Shown here in pieces: positions 17,541 to 27,063 of a stretch of 64,000 nt of DNA. A model generated the notes under the pieces. It worked only from the letters and a program-made list of their open reading frames with translations, had not been told where the DNA came from and did not search any database. Origin of the DNA: Candidatus Melainabacteria bacterium (lineage in GTDB: Bacteria; Cyanobacteriota; Vampirovibrionia; Obscuribacterales; Obscuribacteraceae); assembly GCA_017307165.1 (NCBI GenBank), contig JAFKGK010000003.1:682001-746000 (forward strand), given 5' to 3'. The position numbers were made by a program, and so were the translations under genes. Within the stretch, counting starts at the first letter, position 1. Every line of letters begins with the position of its first letter.

Positions 17541-18002
17541 TTGAAAGATTTAGCGGTGGATAAAAAACAGATTGCTCTCATTGCTGTCCTCGTCCTGGCC
17601 ATACTTGGCGGTATGGGGTATTACTCCAGCTCAGTGCTCTCAAATAAGTGGAAGTTTTCGCCGGAGAAGGTCTTTGAAGAAGCCTTTGACGAGCCTGTCG
17701 CTCGTGCCGAGCATTTGACCGGTGACCGCGACCCTTCTGGCAATTTCAATACCTGGCTGCATTTCAAATATCCGCATATCCCGGTCCAAAAAAACAAAGA
17801 TCAATGGAAGGACGCCATGGTCGACGAAGGACGCATGTGGTTTGCCGAAAAGTATCCTGAAGACAAAGCACTCAACGAACTGCAGTTTCTCAAATTGCAG
17901 AGGCGTACCTGGAACGATGCAGTATCAGTAACCAACGAGTGGCTTTTGGTCAATAAGCATACCGACGACTGCTACTACCGTATTTGGGGTACATCGCGCT
18001 AA
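17541..18002 (+). CDS. Small membrane-anchored protein of unknown function
   Basis: About 150 residues: a single N-terminal membrane segment (IALIAVLVLAILGGMGYY, about 12-29) and a hydrophilic extracytoplasmic domain rich in aromatic and charged residues. No family recognised. The TTG at 17541 is the earliest start; a GTG at 17556, giving VDKKQ, is equally likely and leaves the membrane segment intact. The stop overlaps the next start as TAATG, so it is co-translated with the TPR/protease-like gene, in the same direction as the two His-rich membrane genes. Confidence 0.7.
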   Translation: MKDLAVDKKQIALIAVLVLAILGGMGYYSSSVLSNKWKFSPEKVFEEAFDEPVARAEHLTGDRDPSGNFNTWLHFKYPHIPVQKNKDQWKDAMVDEGRMWFAEKYPEDKALNELQFLKLQRRTWNDAVSVTNEWLLVNKHTDDCYYRIWGTSR

Positions 18003-19516
18003 TGCAAAGACTACATAAAATCTTTACAGGCATTGCTCTAAGTCTTTGTGCGACACTAGGCACTAAAGCTCTGGCCGAAGATCCGACCTTTCAGAGTGGT
18101 GTGCGAGCTTTTAACAATCGCGACTACAATATTGCCATCAACTATTTTACCGCTGCACAAAAAGACTCTCCCTATGACTCGCGTGCCTTTTATTACGAGG
18201 CTCTATGCAGACAGAGGCTCAATCAGTCTGCTGCTGCTCAAACAGCTTTTCAAAGGGTGATCAATAGTTTTCCTGATTCAGAAGCAGCCGAAAAATCTAA
18301 GCTTGCTCTGGCAGGATACAATGCTGCCTATACTGCCACCAAATCTGGTGGCTCTCTCACCGCCGTCCACAAGATGCGTACCGATTTTATCCCAGATAAG
18401 CTCACGGTCAAAGCCAAAGAAGTAAACGGCATGCCGCAGATCGAGGTCAAGATTGCCGGTAAACCGATCAAGGTCCTACTCGATCCGGCCCGCCAGGATT
18501 CTACTCTGGGTGTGGATGCTCTCAAAGAAGCCAGCATAATCGATCTGCCTGGCTTTAGCGAAAAATCAGAGGGGCACTATGCACCCTATGATCTCAAGAT
18601 AGACAATATAGAGCGCAATGGTTTTGTCTTTTTTGTCTCCAAAGCCGAACCTAAAATTGCCATACTCGGTACCGATTTTTTTAACTCCATTGCCATGAAG
18701 TGGGATAAAGAAAAAGAATCGGTCACCTTGCTACGTGATACCAGATTTAAAGACTCCCTAGCTCAGGGCATCCAGGCTTTTAACAAGCATCAGTACAAAG
18801 TTGCTCTGCCTTTGCTCAAGCGCGCCACACTCGATCTTCCCAAGGATCCTCGAGCTTTGTATCTGTATGCAGTGTGCCTGGATCGTATGCAAAGCAAAGA
18901 GTCTGCCAAGGGTGTCTATCGCCAGGTGATCAAGCGTTTCCCGGGTACTGAGGCCCAGTTTTTGGCTCAAACGGCTCTGGCTGGTATGGATCCAGCCTAT
19001 GCACGTGAGCTGGCTGATCTGCGCAATCCTCGTCAGGCTCAATTGCCCGGTGGTCCTGCTGCCAATCAAAAGACCGAGTCCTTTGAGATCCCCTATACTC
19101 CCGAAAATGGACATCTAAAAGTATCTGCCGATGTGGACAATGCAAAATTAGACATGTGGTTTGAGCCAAGAGAAACGACATGCGTATTTAGCCGCGAACA
19201 ATTAGCAGCTGTCAGCAATGATTATGTAATCAATCTCAATCCTACCGTCACTGAGCCAAACGCTAACATGGTCGTGACATCCACAGCTCCATTCGTGCTC
19301 AAAAGAGTCACGCTGGGCAAAATCACCAGGTTTAATCTGCCTGGCATGGTGTTTAGCTATTATCATCCCAATTTTCAAGCTGCAGCCTGGGGTTCGACCG
19401 ATAGGCCGACTCTGGCAGGCAGTATAGCCGTAGGCTGGAAGGTAGAAGTCCTGCAGAACGTGCGCAGGATACGTTTTACCAAGCTAAATCCGGGACAGGC
19501 AGATTTTGCATTGTGA
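18002..19516 (+). CDS. Secreted protein with two TPR plus degenerate retropepsin-like units
   Basis: A 504-residue protein with a signal peptide (about 1-26, ending ALA). It is an internal duplication. Each half begins with TPR helices (FQSGVRAFNNRDYNIAINYF; LAQGIQAFNKHQYKVALPLL), with shared phrases such as RVINSFPDSEA and QVIKRFPGTEA, and continues with a beta-rich domain. In the first, IEVKIAGKPIKVLLDPARQDSTLG and ILGTDFF recall retropepsin-like aspartyl proteases, but D(T/S)G is replaced by DPA, so catalysis is unlikely. The second (LKVSADVDNAKLDMWFEPRETT) is further decayed. The ATG at 18002 is preferred to an upstream TTG. Probably a periplasmic binding scaffold. Confidence 0.75.
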   Translation: MQRLHKIFTGIALSLCATLGTKALAEDPTFQSGVRAFNNRDYNIAINYFTAAQKDSPYDSRAFYYEALCRQRLNQSAAAQTAFQRVINSFPDSEAAEKSKLALAGYNAAYTATKSGGSLTAVHKMRTDFIPDKLTVKAKEVNGMPQIEVKIAGKPIKVLLDPARQDSTLGVDALKEASIIDLPGFSEKSEGHYAPYDLKIDNIERNGFVFFVSKAEPKIAILGTDFFNSIAMKWDKEKESVTLLRDTRFKDSLAQGIQAFNKHQYKVALPLLKRATLDLPKDPRALYLYAVCLDRMQSKESAKGVYRQVIKRFPGTEAQFLAQTALAGMDPAYARELADLRNPRQAQLPGGPAANQKTESFEIPYTPENGHLKVSADVDNAKLDMWFEPRETTCVFSREQLAAVSNDYVINLNPTVTEPNANMVVTSTAPFVLKRVTLGKITRFNLPGMVFSYYHPNFQAAAWGSTDRPTLAGSIAVGWKVEVLQNVRRIRFTKLNPGQADFAL

Positions 19517-21158
19517 GTGGTCTATCCAGGCCTTGGGCAGTTATTTTAGGGCCTCTTGCCTGATTGCCATCGTCGCGTTCAATGTATCTTTGCTTAGCTA
19601 TATTTTTGCCCATCCGCTCTTTATCGGCTGGGACCCTGCCTTGCATCTGCAATGCGCTCAGCTCATCGTCAAGGGTGGCCTACCCTATGTGGACATGCTT
19701 GACGTCAATCCACCTCTGATCTGGTACATCGATTGCCTGCCGGCTTTAGCCAGCAAGTGGTTTGCTATACCTGTCACGATGGCTTTCAATCTCTTTGTCT
19801 GCTTATTGATCGACCTGGCCGCACTATACATGGTGCGCCTTTGCCGAGTAGCCATCAGACGTGAAAGTGCCAGTGCAAGAGCGTTGTTTGGCATTTTTTG
19901 CGGTTATTTATTTTTCAATCTCTTTTTACGATTTGACTTTGGCCAGCGAGAAGAGATCTTTGCTCTTTTGTTTGTGCCGTATATCTTCTTGCGTTGGTTG
20001 CGTTATAAGGGGTGGCGACCTGGGCTATTGGAGTCTTTAGCTGTCGGTATCGCAGGCGGTATCGGTGTCTCGATGAAACATTATTATGTGATCCAACTCG
20101 TGGCTTGCGAGTTTTTGCTATTAGCAATGCATGCCAGGCCGAGCATCTCGGGTCTGGTCAAAAATAAGCGCAATTTTTTGTCTCCAGAACTCTTTGGACT
20201 AATAGGCTTTGGTCTGGTCTATGCTTTGCATTTTTTGTTTTTGCCGCAAACCGTGAGAGATAGCTATTTTGGCTTCCTTTTGCCTGCATTTGCCCAGGGG
20301 TACAATTTTTGGGATACCTGTCTGGCATACTGTCTGGCTTCGCCGGATCATCGAGGCGTATTTGTTTTGGGGACTGTTGCTGCTACTTTGCTGTTTGCTC
20401 TTAATCGTCGGGCGGAGCAAAAAAATGCAGGCAATATCGACTTGCTTGCTCTTATCTCGACCTTTGCTTTTACAGGCGTAATACCGTATCTGATGCAATT
20501 TAAAGGCTGGGCATATCAAGACATCCCATTTTTTGCTGGAGCGGCTATGCTTGCTGGCATGACAGTCACTCTGTCTTTGACCTTGCTTTGGCGGCTTTCT
20601 AGTGCCTTTCTCTGTCTTGGGCTCTCTGCCTTGAGTTTTTGCTATTTCTCCTGGAGTGCTTATACCGATCTGGACCAGGTCAGGCACGATCCTCCGTTTG
20701 ATATGAACCAGGTCGGCTATCGAGGCAGTTGCTCAAAATGGGACGTCAATACACCATTTACTGAGATCATCCTCAAGCATAGCAAGGTGGATGATCCCAT
20801 ATTGTTTATCAGCAATGCCGTCACACCTGCTTACCCGATCCTTACTCAACTTAAAAGGCAACCATCAAGCAGGCATTTGCATTGTTGCATACTGTCCGTT
20901 TTGCAATATATCCAAGAAGCAAGAGAAAGTACAAGTGCCAATCTCAAACTATTGGATCATCGCCCAAAGATAGTGCAGCAATATGAGAGTGACATCCAAA
21001 TCAAAAAGCCAGCCCTGATCTTTTTGCAAAACATGCCTGTTGAAGGCTATATGCAGCCTTATGGTTTTGAAGATTTTCTGGCAAAGGACTATCGTATCTT
21101 AGAAGCGGATGTGGCCAATTTTAAGGTCTATGTTAGAAAGCAGGAGGCCGGACATTGA
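19506..21158 (+). CDS. GT-C / family 39-like membrane glycosyltransferase, paralogue 1
   Basis: A polytopic protein of about 540 residues with 10-12 hydrophobic segments and a soluble C-terminal tail. The first outer loop reads WDPALHLQCAQLI...VDMLDVNPPLIWYI, in the place where dolichyl-phosphate-mannose transferases and ArnT carry an acidic catalytic residue. FGQREE and KHYYV are shared with the paralogue at 24329-26014. Family members use lipid-linked sugars to glycosylate lipids or proteins. The start is uncertain: TTG at 19506 overlaps the previous gene, TTG at 19533 is an alternative. It overlaps the next GT-C gene by 4 bases. Confidence 0.72.
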   Translation: MHCEWSIQALGSYFRASCLIAIVAFNVSLLSYIFAHPLFIGWDPALHLQCAQLIVKGGLPYVDMLDVNPPLIWYIDCLPALASKWFAIPVTMAFNLFVCLLIDLAALYMVRLCRVAIRRESASARALFGIFCGYLFFNLFLRFDFGQREEIFALLFVPYIFLRWLRYKGWRPGLLESLAVGIAGGIGVSMKHYYVIQLVACEFLLLAMHARPSISGLVKNKRNFLSPELFGLIGFGLVYALHFLFLPQTVRDSYFGFLLPAFAQGYNFWDTCLAYCLASPDHRGVFVLGTVAATLLFALNRRAEQKNAGNIDLLALISTFAFTGVIPYLMQFKGWAYQDIPFFAGAAMLAGMTVTLSLTLLWRLSSAFLCLGLSALSFCYFSWSAYTDLDQVRHDPPFDMNQVGYRGSCSKWDVNTPFTEIILKHSKVDDPILFISNAVTPAYPILTQLKRQPSSRHLHCCILSVLQYIQEARESTSANLKLLDHRPKIVQQYESDIQIKKPALIFLQNMPVEGYMQPYGFEDFLAKDYRILEADVANFKVYVRKQEAGH

Positions 21159-22753
21159 GCGTCTTGCAAGATCTTGGCGATAAGATCACTCGCAAATCTC
21201 CTTTTTATTGGCCAATGCTGGCCGGTGTGATAGCTCTATGTATCCTGTCGCTCAGTCATCCACTTGTGCAGGATGCGAGCGCCGGATGCCATCTGAGCGT
21301 TGCTTTCGAGCTTTTGCAGGGATTCAGAATCTATCAAGACGTTATTACAAATCTGCAACCCAATCAGGTTTGGCTGTACGTTTTGCCTGCTTCAGTAGCC
21401 AGGTTTTGGCATCTCAATCCCTGCACCTGCGTCAATTTTATGGTTATAGGATTGATTGTTTTTGATCTCTTTATCTGGTATCGCCTTGTTTTACGCAGAT
21501 CAATATCTAGATTAAACTTGCCGATTTGGATCGCCAATCTGGCCATCTGCTTGCAATTGATCTGCTTGATCTTGCGGCCGGAATACCTGAGCGCCCCAGA
21601 TACCATAAGCCTCGTGCTCCTGGAACCCTACCTTTTTTTGAGCTGGATTCAGGATAGACGTTGCCGCGTTCTTTCAAAATATTCTTTGATGACTTGTGCT
21701 CTGGCTGGTGCCGGCATAGTCTTTAATCCATTTGTTCTAGCGATCATTATTGCTTGCGAATTACTATCGCGTGATAATAAAGACAGATATATCAAGCTTG
21801 CGATCTCTACGGCATTTTTTGCACTGATTTTCTTGGCATTCGTTCCTTGTTTCTCCTTTGATCTCTACCAGATCATCATGCGGTCTTTCATCAATCGTAT
21901 CCTCGAGTTTGAGCCGGTCCTGGCATATATGGACAAATCACCGGATGGTCGCCCTCTGATTTATTTTATGGTGGCGTCCATGGTGCTGTCCCTGTCCAGG
22001 CTCCGTCAGAGCAAGGTGATTGCAATAGGCCTGATAATGGCCACACTAGGCTTTTTACGCTATATACTCTCCGTCTATATGCTCAGCGATCATGCCATCG
22101 TCATGCTTGCAGGCAGTATCATCGCCTTGTCCGCAGCCGCCGTGCATTATGCTCGCGCTCTAAAAATAAATTGTGATCCGTGGCGCTTTAGTATTGTTTC
22201 GATAACAGTTTTGCTGTGTGCTGCAGGGCTTGCGATAGCCCGGTGTGGTCCATTTTATGGTGATAGCGATCTGGCTATCTTTAGCAAAAATATCTTGGAA
22301 GAAACCAGAGAGAAGCAGGTTGTTTGGTCTTTAAGCACTCAAGATCGTCCATTACATCCTCTGGCGGCTCAGACAATGCGCCGTACCGGCCTATTGGCCC
22401 AGTCTCAGGTCCTTGCCGATCTTGATTATTATATAGAGCGCAAGGCGCCAGCTCCTACCGATCCTGTGGTCTTGTTGCAGATGGCCTATTTGCAGAGGAT
22501 GTCCACGCAATTGAGCGAGCACGACAGGGATAAAGACTCTCCTGTTTATATCTTGCTCGAGGACGGCAGCATGCAAGATTATGCAAAAAATAAGGGACTC
22601 TCTGCGTTGATCGATGCTGATTATCTCTCAGCAGGCTATTTGAGTCTGACTGATAAAATCAATACTGAGGGGCATCCACCTTTCGAGTATTGGGGTTTTC
22701 GCACTGGATTTAGTGCTTATCGTCTAAAGCCTCAGGGCGGCGGCGGTAAATGA
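21155..22753 (+). CDS. GT-C / family 39-like membrane protein, paralogue 2
   Basis: A 532-residue polytopic protein of the same general plan as its neighbours: membrane segment, loop with DASAGCHLSVAFELLQGFRIYQDVITN, then many hydrophobic helices and a soluble tail. Acidic catalytic residues are less obvious than in paralogues 1 and 4. The start is TTG, supported by aggagg (21142-21147) seven bases ahead and by overlap with the upstream stop (TTGA). Its 3' end overlaps the convergent paralogue 3 by 44 coding bases, showing how compact this island is. Substrate unknown. Confidence 0.68.
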   Translation: MSVLQDLGDKITRKSPFYWPMLAGVIALCILSLSHPLVQDASAGCHLSVAFELLQGFRIYQDVITNLQPNQVWLYVLPASVARFWHLNPCTCVNFMVIGLIVFDLFIWYRLVLRRSISRLNLPIWIANLAICLQLICLILRPEYLSAPDTISLVLLEPYLFLSWIQDRRCRVLSKYSLMTCALAGAGIVFNPFVLAIIIACELLSRDNKDRYIKLAISTAFFALIFLAFVPCFSFDLYQIIMRSFINRILEFEPVLAYMDKSPDGRPLIYFMVASMVLSLSRLRQSKVIAIGLIMATLGFLRYILSVYMLSDHAIVMLAGSIIALSAAAVHYARALKINCDPWRFSIVSITVLLCAAGLAIARCGPFYGDSDLAIFSKNILEETREKQVVWSLSTQDRPLHPLAAQTMRRTGLLAQSQVLADLDYYIERKAPAPTDPVVLLQMAYLQRMSTQLSEHDRDKDSPVYILLEDGSMQDYAKNKGLSALIDADYLSAGYLSLTDKINTEGHPPFEYWGFRTGFSAYRLKPQGGGGK

Positions 22754-24332
22754 TGAATGGGCTGTTAAATGAGGCGTATTCTCTTGGAGAGGCATTTTCT
22801 GAATAATAAGCTCCTAATGCCACTCTATCGTAATCGGCATCGATCAGGTTTTTGATTTTGGGATGCTCGTAAAATTCCACGTCCTCGCAGAGAGTAATGC
22901 AGATTACTTTGGGTCTATTGATTTGAATGTCTCTAGCTATCCGATCTCGGTAAAAAGCTGCAATATCGGCGTTTTGAGCCTTGGGCCAGCGATCATCGCG
23001 CGATCTCAATTTGAGTATGCGAGGAGCAAATGACCATTTAGCGCTACTTGTGTTGATCAGGCCTTTAGCAGGGATTAAAGGATAAGATGGAGCAAGCGCG
23101 TCATTAAAGATTATTATTTTGTCGCATTTAAGCATGTTTTTTTGGAGATAGGCAATCAAATCTACTGCCTCTTTTGTATAACTGCTCCTCATGGTGGCAG
23201 GCGCCCGACTAGCTTTTTCGTGCAAAACAGCCATTTGTACGATTATGCTTGCTGATGCCAGGCAAAATGTCAGTCCATAAAATGCCTGTGGTGTCACGAG
23301 TTTATATTGGCTTAGGTTGCATTTAGCAAAGCGATCTATCATGCTAGCTGCAGCCATTGTAGTCAGCCACCATACAGGTAGCATCTGATAGTCAAAGCCC
23401 CTGAGCTCGGCCAGACAATATGTAAATGAGCACCAGGCGAGCATCAACCAGATGCCAGTCAAATCGTATTGGCTTCGCCGCTTAAAGCAGAGGGCAACGA
23501 TAGTCGTAGCTGAAATAAAGTAAAAGAGCAGATGCGAGTCTGGTGAACTGGTGATGCCAAAGGTTCTGATATCAGGAATGGCACGGTCTGCATAGATTAG
23601 CGGCCAGACATAGTGCATAAAATTGGTGCATGACCCCCAATCGATCAATAGCGGAGCTAGATTGGCTGTCACGGTAGTAAATACAGCAGTAGTAAAGACT
23701 GATGATCTGGCCAGACGTCCATGCATCAAGATCAATGCGATCTCGACCAAAAATACTATTGGTATAAACAAATATTCGCAAATCGTGGTCAGACCAAGCG
23801 CCACAGCCAAGCCTTCGTCTAGTAACCCGGGCTTTCTGCCGAGCATAATCTGTTGACGGGATACCGTATACGGTAGCAGAGCCAAGAGTAGAAAGTATTC
23901 GCTTTGACCTACGCAATACACAGAACCCAGGCCCAATAAAGCCATTGCCAGAGGCAGGGCATATTGTGGCTGCTCTTTTTCGTAGTCCTTATTTAGTGAG
24001 AGGCATAAAAAGGTCAAGGCCGTCAGTGAGGCAACAAACAGGCACCAGTTGATCAGGACATTGGCCAGGGTGATGTTCCACCAGTTTGATAGCCACATCA
24101 GGGGGGCTTGTATGAGGCATTGCAAATAAATGGCACCAGGTTGGTCCGGGATCAGCGTGTTTATATATAGCCTATGGGTATCATAAGACTGCAATATCTC
24201 GCGTGCGCACTCAATGCGCAGGGCGGTCTGTGCTGGAAAATGCAGTGGATCGCCAACCAGCCGACAGACCCAGAAGACAAGAGTCGAAAGGCATAAAAAT
24301 ATCAGTAAGAAAATGCGATTTTTTAGACTCAA
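22710..24332 (-). CDS. GT-C / family 39-like membrane protein, paralogue 3
   Basis: A 540-residue polytopic protein on the minus strand, with an N-terminal membrane segment, the loop ALRIECAREILQSYDTHRLYINTLIPDQPGAIYLQ, roughly ten further hydrophobic helices and a soluble C-terminal domain. The QPGAIYL phrase takes the place of NPPLIWY in paralogue 1. The start (ATG at 24332) overlaps the stop of paralogue 4 by 4 bases. Its tail overlaps the tail of paralogue 2. Likely a membrane glycosyltransferase or a non-catalytic relative; there is no sign of its acceptor. Confidence 0.67.
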   Translation of the reverse strand: MSLKNRIFLLIFLCLSTLVFWVCRLVGDPLHFPAQTALRIECAREILQSYDTHRLYINTLIPDQPGAIYLQCLIQAPLMWLSNWWNITLANVLINWCLFVASLTALTFLCLSLNKDYEKEQPQYALPLAMALLGLGSVYCVGQSEYFLLLALLPYTVSRQQIMLGRKPGLLDEGLAVALGLTTICEYLFIPIVFLVEIALILMHGRLARSSVFTTAVFTTVTANLAPLLIDWGSCTNFMHYVWPLIYADRAIPDIRTFGITSSPDSHLLFYFISATTIVALCFKRRSQYDLTGIWLMLAWCSFTYCLAELRGFDYQMLPVWWLTTMAAASMIDRFAKCNLSQYKLVTPQAFYGLTFCLASASIIVQMAVLHEKASRAPATMRSSYTKEAVDLIAYLQKNMLKCDKIIIFNDALAPSYPLIPAKGLINTSSAKWSFAPRILKLRSRDDRWPKAQNADIAAFYRDRIARDIQINRPKVICITLCEDVEFYEHPKIKNLIDADYDRVALGAYYSENASPREYASFNSPFIIYRRRPEALDDKH

Positions 24333-26014
24333 GGCTTGCCTCCTTGAGCTTGATCTACACCTTGATATTGATAATATTCAAAATTTTCTACATCTGTGAC
24401 TTTTTTGTAAGCACGCATATGCTTTTTAAAAAAGTCATATGCCTCCAGCACTTCTTTGACCATGGGCTTTTCTACAACGATCAGGGCTGGATGATATTTG
24501 TCGACATCTTCTCCATATTCACGCATGATGCGATCCAAAAAGCCTTTGTAATAGGCCCTGTCTTCCGGACTCAAGTTTTCTTTTTCCCAGACCACGTGCC
24601 TCAGCATGATCATGGTCATCGAATGAAAATACCTGGATCCTGGCCTCCTATGAGTCATCAATATGGCCGGATAGCCTGGCGCTATACCAGTGTCCATAAA
24701 AATGACCCGATCGTTTACATCGGTATATTTGACTACTGCTGCCATCCACTGATCAACGTCCTCTATGGGACCAGATCCCCACTGGCCATACTCATCCAAG
24801 AATGTATAGTTGTAATATTTTTTGTCCTCGCGTAGATCCTCGAGTTTTTTATAGGCCGGCGCTAGCACCAGGTATAGTATCGCAACAGCGCTGATCCATC
24901 TTTGCCAGTTTAAGGGCAATTGGCTGCTGATGATTGTCTTGATCACCGTGGCTAATTGCAGAGCCGCCAAGAGATATATGCCAAATCTAACAGGTGTCAT
25001 GTGATAAGACCAGTCTTGATTTGCTACTAGGTAGACAGCAAAACTGGTTAGTGTAAAGGCAGCCATGGGTGCGATCAATGAGCACCGACGCCCTAGTGGC
25101 CAGGCCAATGCCATCAACAGGGCCATGGCGATAAACTCTCCTCTCCAAGCAAGCAAAGTCATGCTGGAGCAGGTGTAATACCCGTAACCTGCTTTGACGA
25201 GAGGAAATATAAAGTAGAAAAAATCTGTAAAGACCTGCTGCGGTAAAAAGAAAAAATGCAAGAAATACACAAGGCCGACGATAAATATAGTCCAGCACTC
25301 AGGGCGCAGCAATTGTCGTGGTACGCTTGGCCACCCTCCAACAGCGCGGGCCATCATCACCAATTCTGGGATCAAGGCCATCAAGACAAAATAGTGCTTA
25401 AAGTAAATGCCGATAGCAGAGATCAGGCCGATGAGCACCGCCAATATGCTCATTGACAGTGAGTCCTTGTGCTTTGGGTGCGTATAGCGATAGTATCGCA
25501 ACAAAAATAGCGGAAAGTATGCGATACAAACCAGGTGCTCTCTTTGTCCCATGTCCAATTGTTGAATAGAGTTAAAAGATGCATAGGCGATAATCAATGG
25601 AAGGACAAAAAATCTTGACTCGTCCTCATAATCATTTTTATCTGTGCTTATGACGCTATAAAAAAAATACAAAAAAGCACTCGATATGATGCCAAGTGCT
25701 AAAAGTCCGCCAATCATAAGCATCAAACCATGTGCTGGCGTTAGATGAAGTGCCCTGGCTAACATAGTTGGTATAACATTGACATAGATAATCAGTGGTG
25801 GATTGATCTCGTGTATCTGAGTGTAGAGCAGTCGTCCATTTAGCATGGCCTCTGCAAGCGCTATCAACAAAGCTTGATCTGAGCCGATGCGCATGGGGTG
25901 CATGGACCATTCGGATATGGCGGGACACCAGATGGCGACCATCGCCAAGCTAAAAACTATGCTCCAGAGCCAGATATCTACTCGTGCAGGAGGCTTTATC
26001 GTATCTCTAGACAA
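24329..26014 (-). CDS. GT-C / family 39-like membrane glycosyltransferase, paralogue 4
   Basis: A 561-residue polytopic protein. GSDQALLIALAEAML...EINPPLIIY, MGQREHLV, YFKHYFVL and the C-terminal PALIVVEKPM match paralogue 1 closely (NPPLIWY, FGQREE, KHYYV, PALIFLQNM), so these two are the most similar pair. About eleven membrane helices, then a soluble tail of about 140 residues. Its 5' end overlaps the stop of the third His-rich membrane gene by 8 bases, placing it in the same minus-strand operon as the HTTM module. Transfer of sugars to a membrane lipid or protein is the family-based expectation. Confidence 0.7.
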   Translation of the reverse strand: MSRDTIKPPARVDIWLWSIVFSLAMVAIWCPAISEWSMHPMRIGSDQALLIALAEAMLNGRLLYTQIHEINPPLIIYVNVIPTMLARALHLTPAHGLMLMIGGLLALGIISSAFLYFFYSVISTDKNDYEDESRFFVLPLIIAYASFNSIQQLDMGQREHLVCIAYFPLFLLRYYRYTHPKHKDSLSMSILAVLIGLISAIGIYFKHYFVLMALIPELVMMARAVGGWPSVPRQLLRPECWTIFIVGLVYFLHFFFLPQQVFTDFFYFIFPLVKAGYGYYTCSSMTLLAWRGEFIAMALLMALAWPLGRRCSLIAPMAAFTLTSFAVYLVANQDWSYHMTPVRFGIYLLAALQLATVIKTIISSQLPLNWQRWISAVAILYLVLAPAYKKLEDLREDKKYYNYTFLDEYGQWGSGPIEDVDQWMAAVVKYTDVNDRVIFMDTGIAPGYPAILMTHRRPGSRYFHSMTMIMLRHVVWEKENLSPEDRAYYKGFLDRIMREYGEDVDKYHPALIVVEKPMVKEVLEAYDFFKKHMRAYKKVTDVENFEYYQYQGVDQAQGGKP

Positions 26015-27056
26015 GCAACTCTCTCACTTTTGGATTGCGTATTCGCCATAGCAATGCATCCGCTAGAAAGTGATGGCAATTGAATACAGAATAAAAAGTG
26101 CCTATCACTGCGGCTTCGGAGAAGCCCAACCTCACCATGCCTTGAGGAAAGATAAGGCCTGTTACAAAGCCCAGTGAAATGATGAAGGCATAATAGACTA
26201 TCGATCTGAAGGTAAGAAACTCCTTCAATACTTGATGAGTCTCTAGCTTGCGCCCTTCTTTTTGCGCTGATTCTTTTAAATAATACGAGTAAGTAATGGC
26301 GAGGTACTGACTGCCATGATAAAAAGATACGCCCAATACAAAAAAGGGCGTCGTGCGTTCGAAAGATAGCAAAGCCGCCAGGGAGCAGATCATAAACAGG
26401 GCCTGGGGAGGAAATATTTTTTTTGTAAAGATGGCCTGCTGGATTATACTGATCAGAAAAAGGATCACAAAAATAATAAATAGCGTACAAGAACCCCAGA
26501 CATAAGGAGCTGGTATCGGCCCCATCAGCGGCAATTTGAGTCCAAGAAAATCAAGCGCGCCATAGGCTGGACTATAAAACATCCTCGTTATGACAAAGAT
26601 AGTCAAAAGGCGCAGCATATTTTGCAGGATGAGCTTTTGTGCCGCTGACATTTGATAATCGTTTTTAAGACAATAGATCATCGCTACCCCGTAGGTCTGA
26701 GCAACATAATGCTGCAACAGCCAGCAGAGAGTAATTTTGACGAGTATCGGCACAAAGTCAGGATGTTGCAGAGCATAGGCGGACACACCTCCAAGGACCA
26801 CTGCCCATGCCACAACTATCCATTTGACTACGGACGGAGTAGAAGGACTGGCAAAGACACGGACCCAGGTTGCCTTGCCGTGTGGCTCGTTAAATAATAC
26901 TGCGCCCCAGAGCAAAAGCGCTGCAACTAGCTGAGACCCAGTGTCATTTTTGCTGGGATCCATATTGAACCATTGCAGGATAGCCGCTAGCCACATCATG
27001 CCGCCGCAGCAAAATAGTAAATCAAGTGTCGGGTTAAGTATCCATCCACGTGTCAT
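26007..27056 (-). CDS. His-rich polytopic membrane protein, paralogue 3
   Basis: A 349-residue member of the same family as the tandem pair at 15.2-17.5 kb. It keeps WILNPTLDLLF at residue 5, NEPHGKATWVRV (His59), LQHYVAQTYGVAMIYC (His116), FYHGSQYLAITYSYYLKE (His247) and NCHHFLADALLWRIR (His328, His329, Asp333). The additional His of the first motif (His88 in copy 1) is replaced by a hydrophobic residue here. It lacks the soluble N-terminal extension. It stands between a membrane-anchored TPR gene and a GT-C gene in a five-gene minus-strand operon, suggesting the family works with the HTTM and GT-C proteins. Confidence 0.82.
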   Translation of the reverse strand: MTRGWILNPTLDLLFCCGGMMWLAAILQWFNMDPSKNDTGSQLVAALLLWGAVLFNEPHGKATWVRVFASPSTPSVVKWIVVAWAVVLGGVSAYALQHPDFVPILVKITLCWLLQHYVAQTYGVAMIYCLKNDYQMSAAQKLILQNMLRLLTIFVITRMFYSPAYGALDFLGLKLPLMGPIPAPYVWGSCTLFIIFVILFLISIIQQAIFTKKIFPPQALFMICSLAALLSFERTTPFFVLGVSFYHGSQYLAITYSYYLKESAQKEGRKLETHQVLKEFLTFRSIVYYAFIISLGFVTGLIFPQGMVRLGFSEAAVIGTFYSVFNCHHFLADALLWRIRNPKVRELLV

Positions 27057-27063
27057 GATCTAA

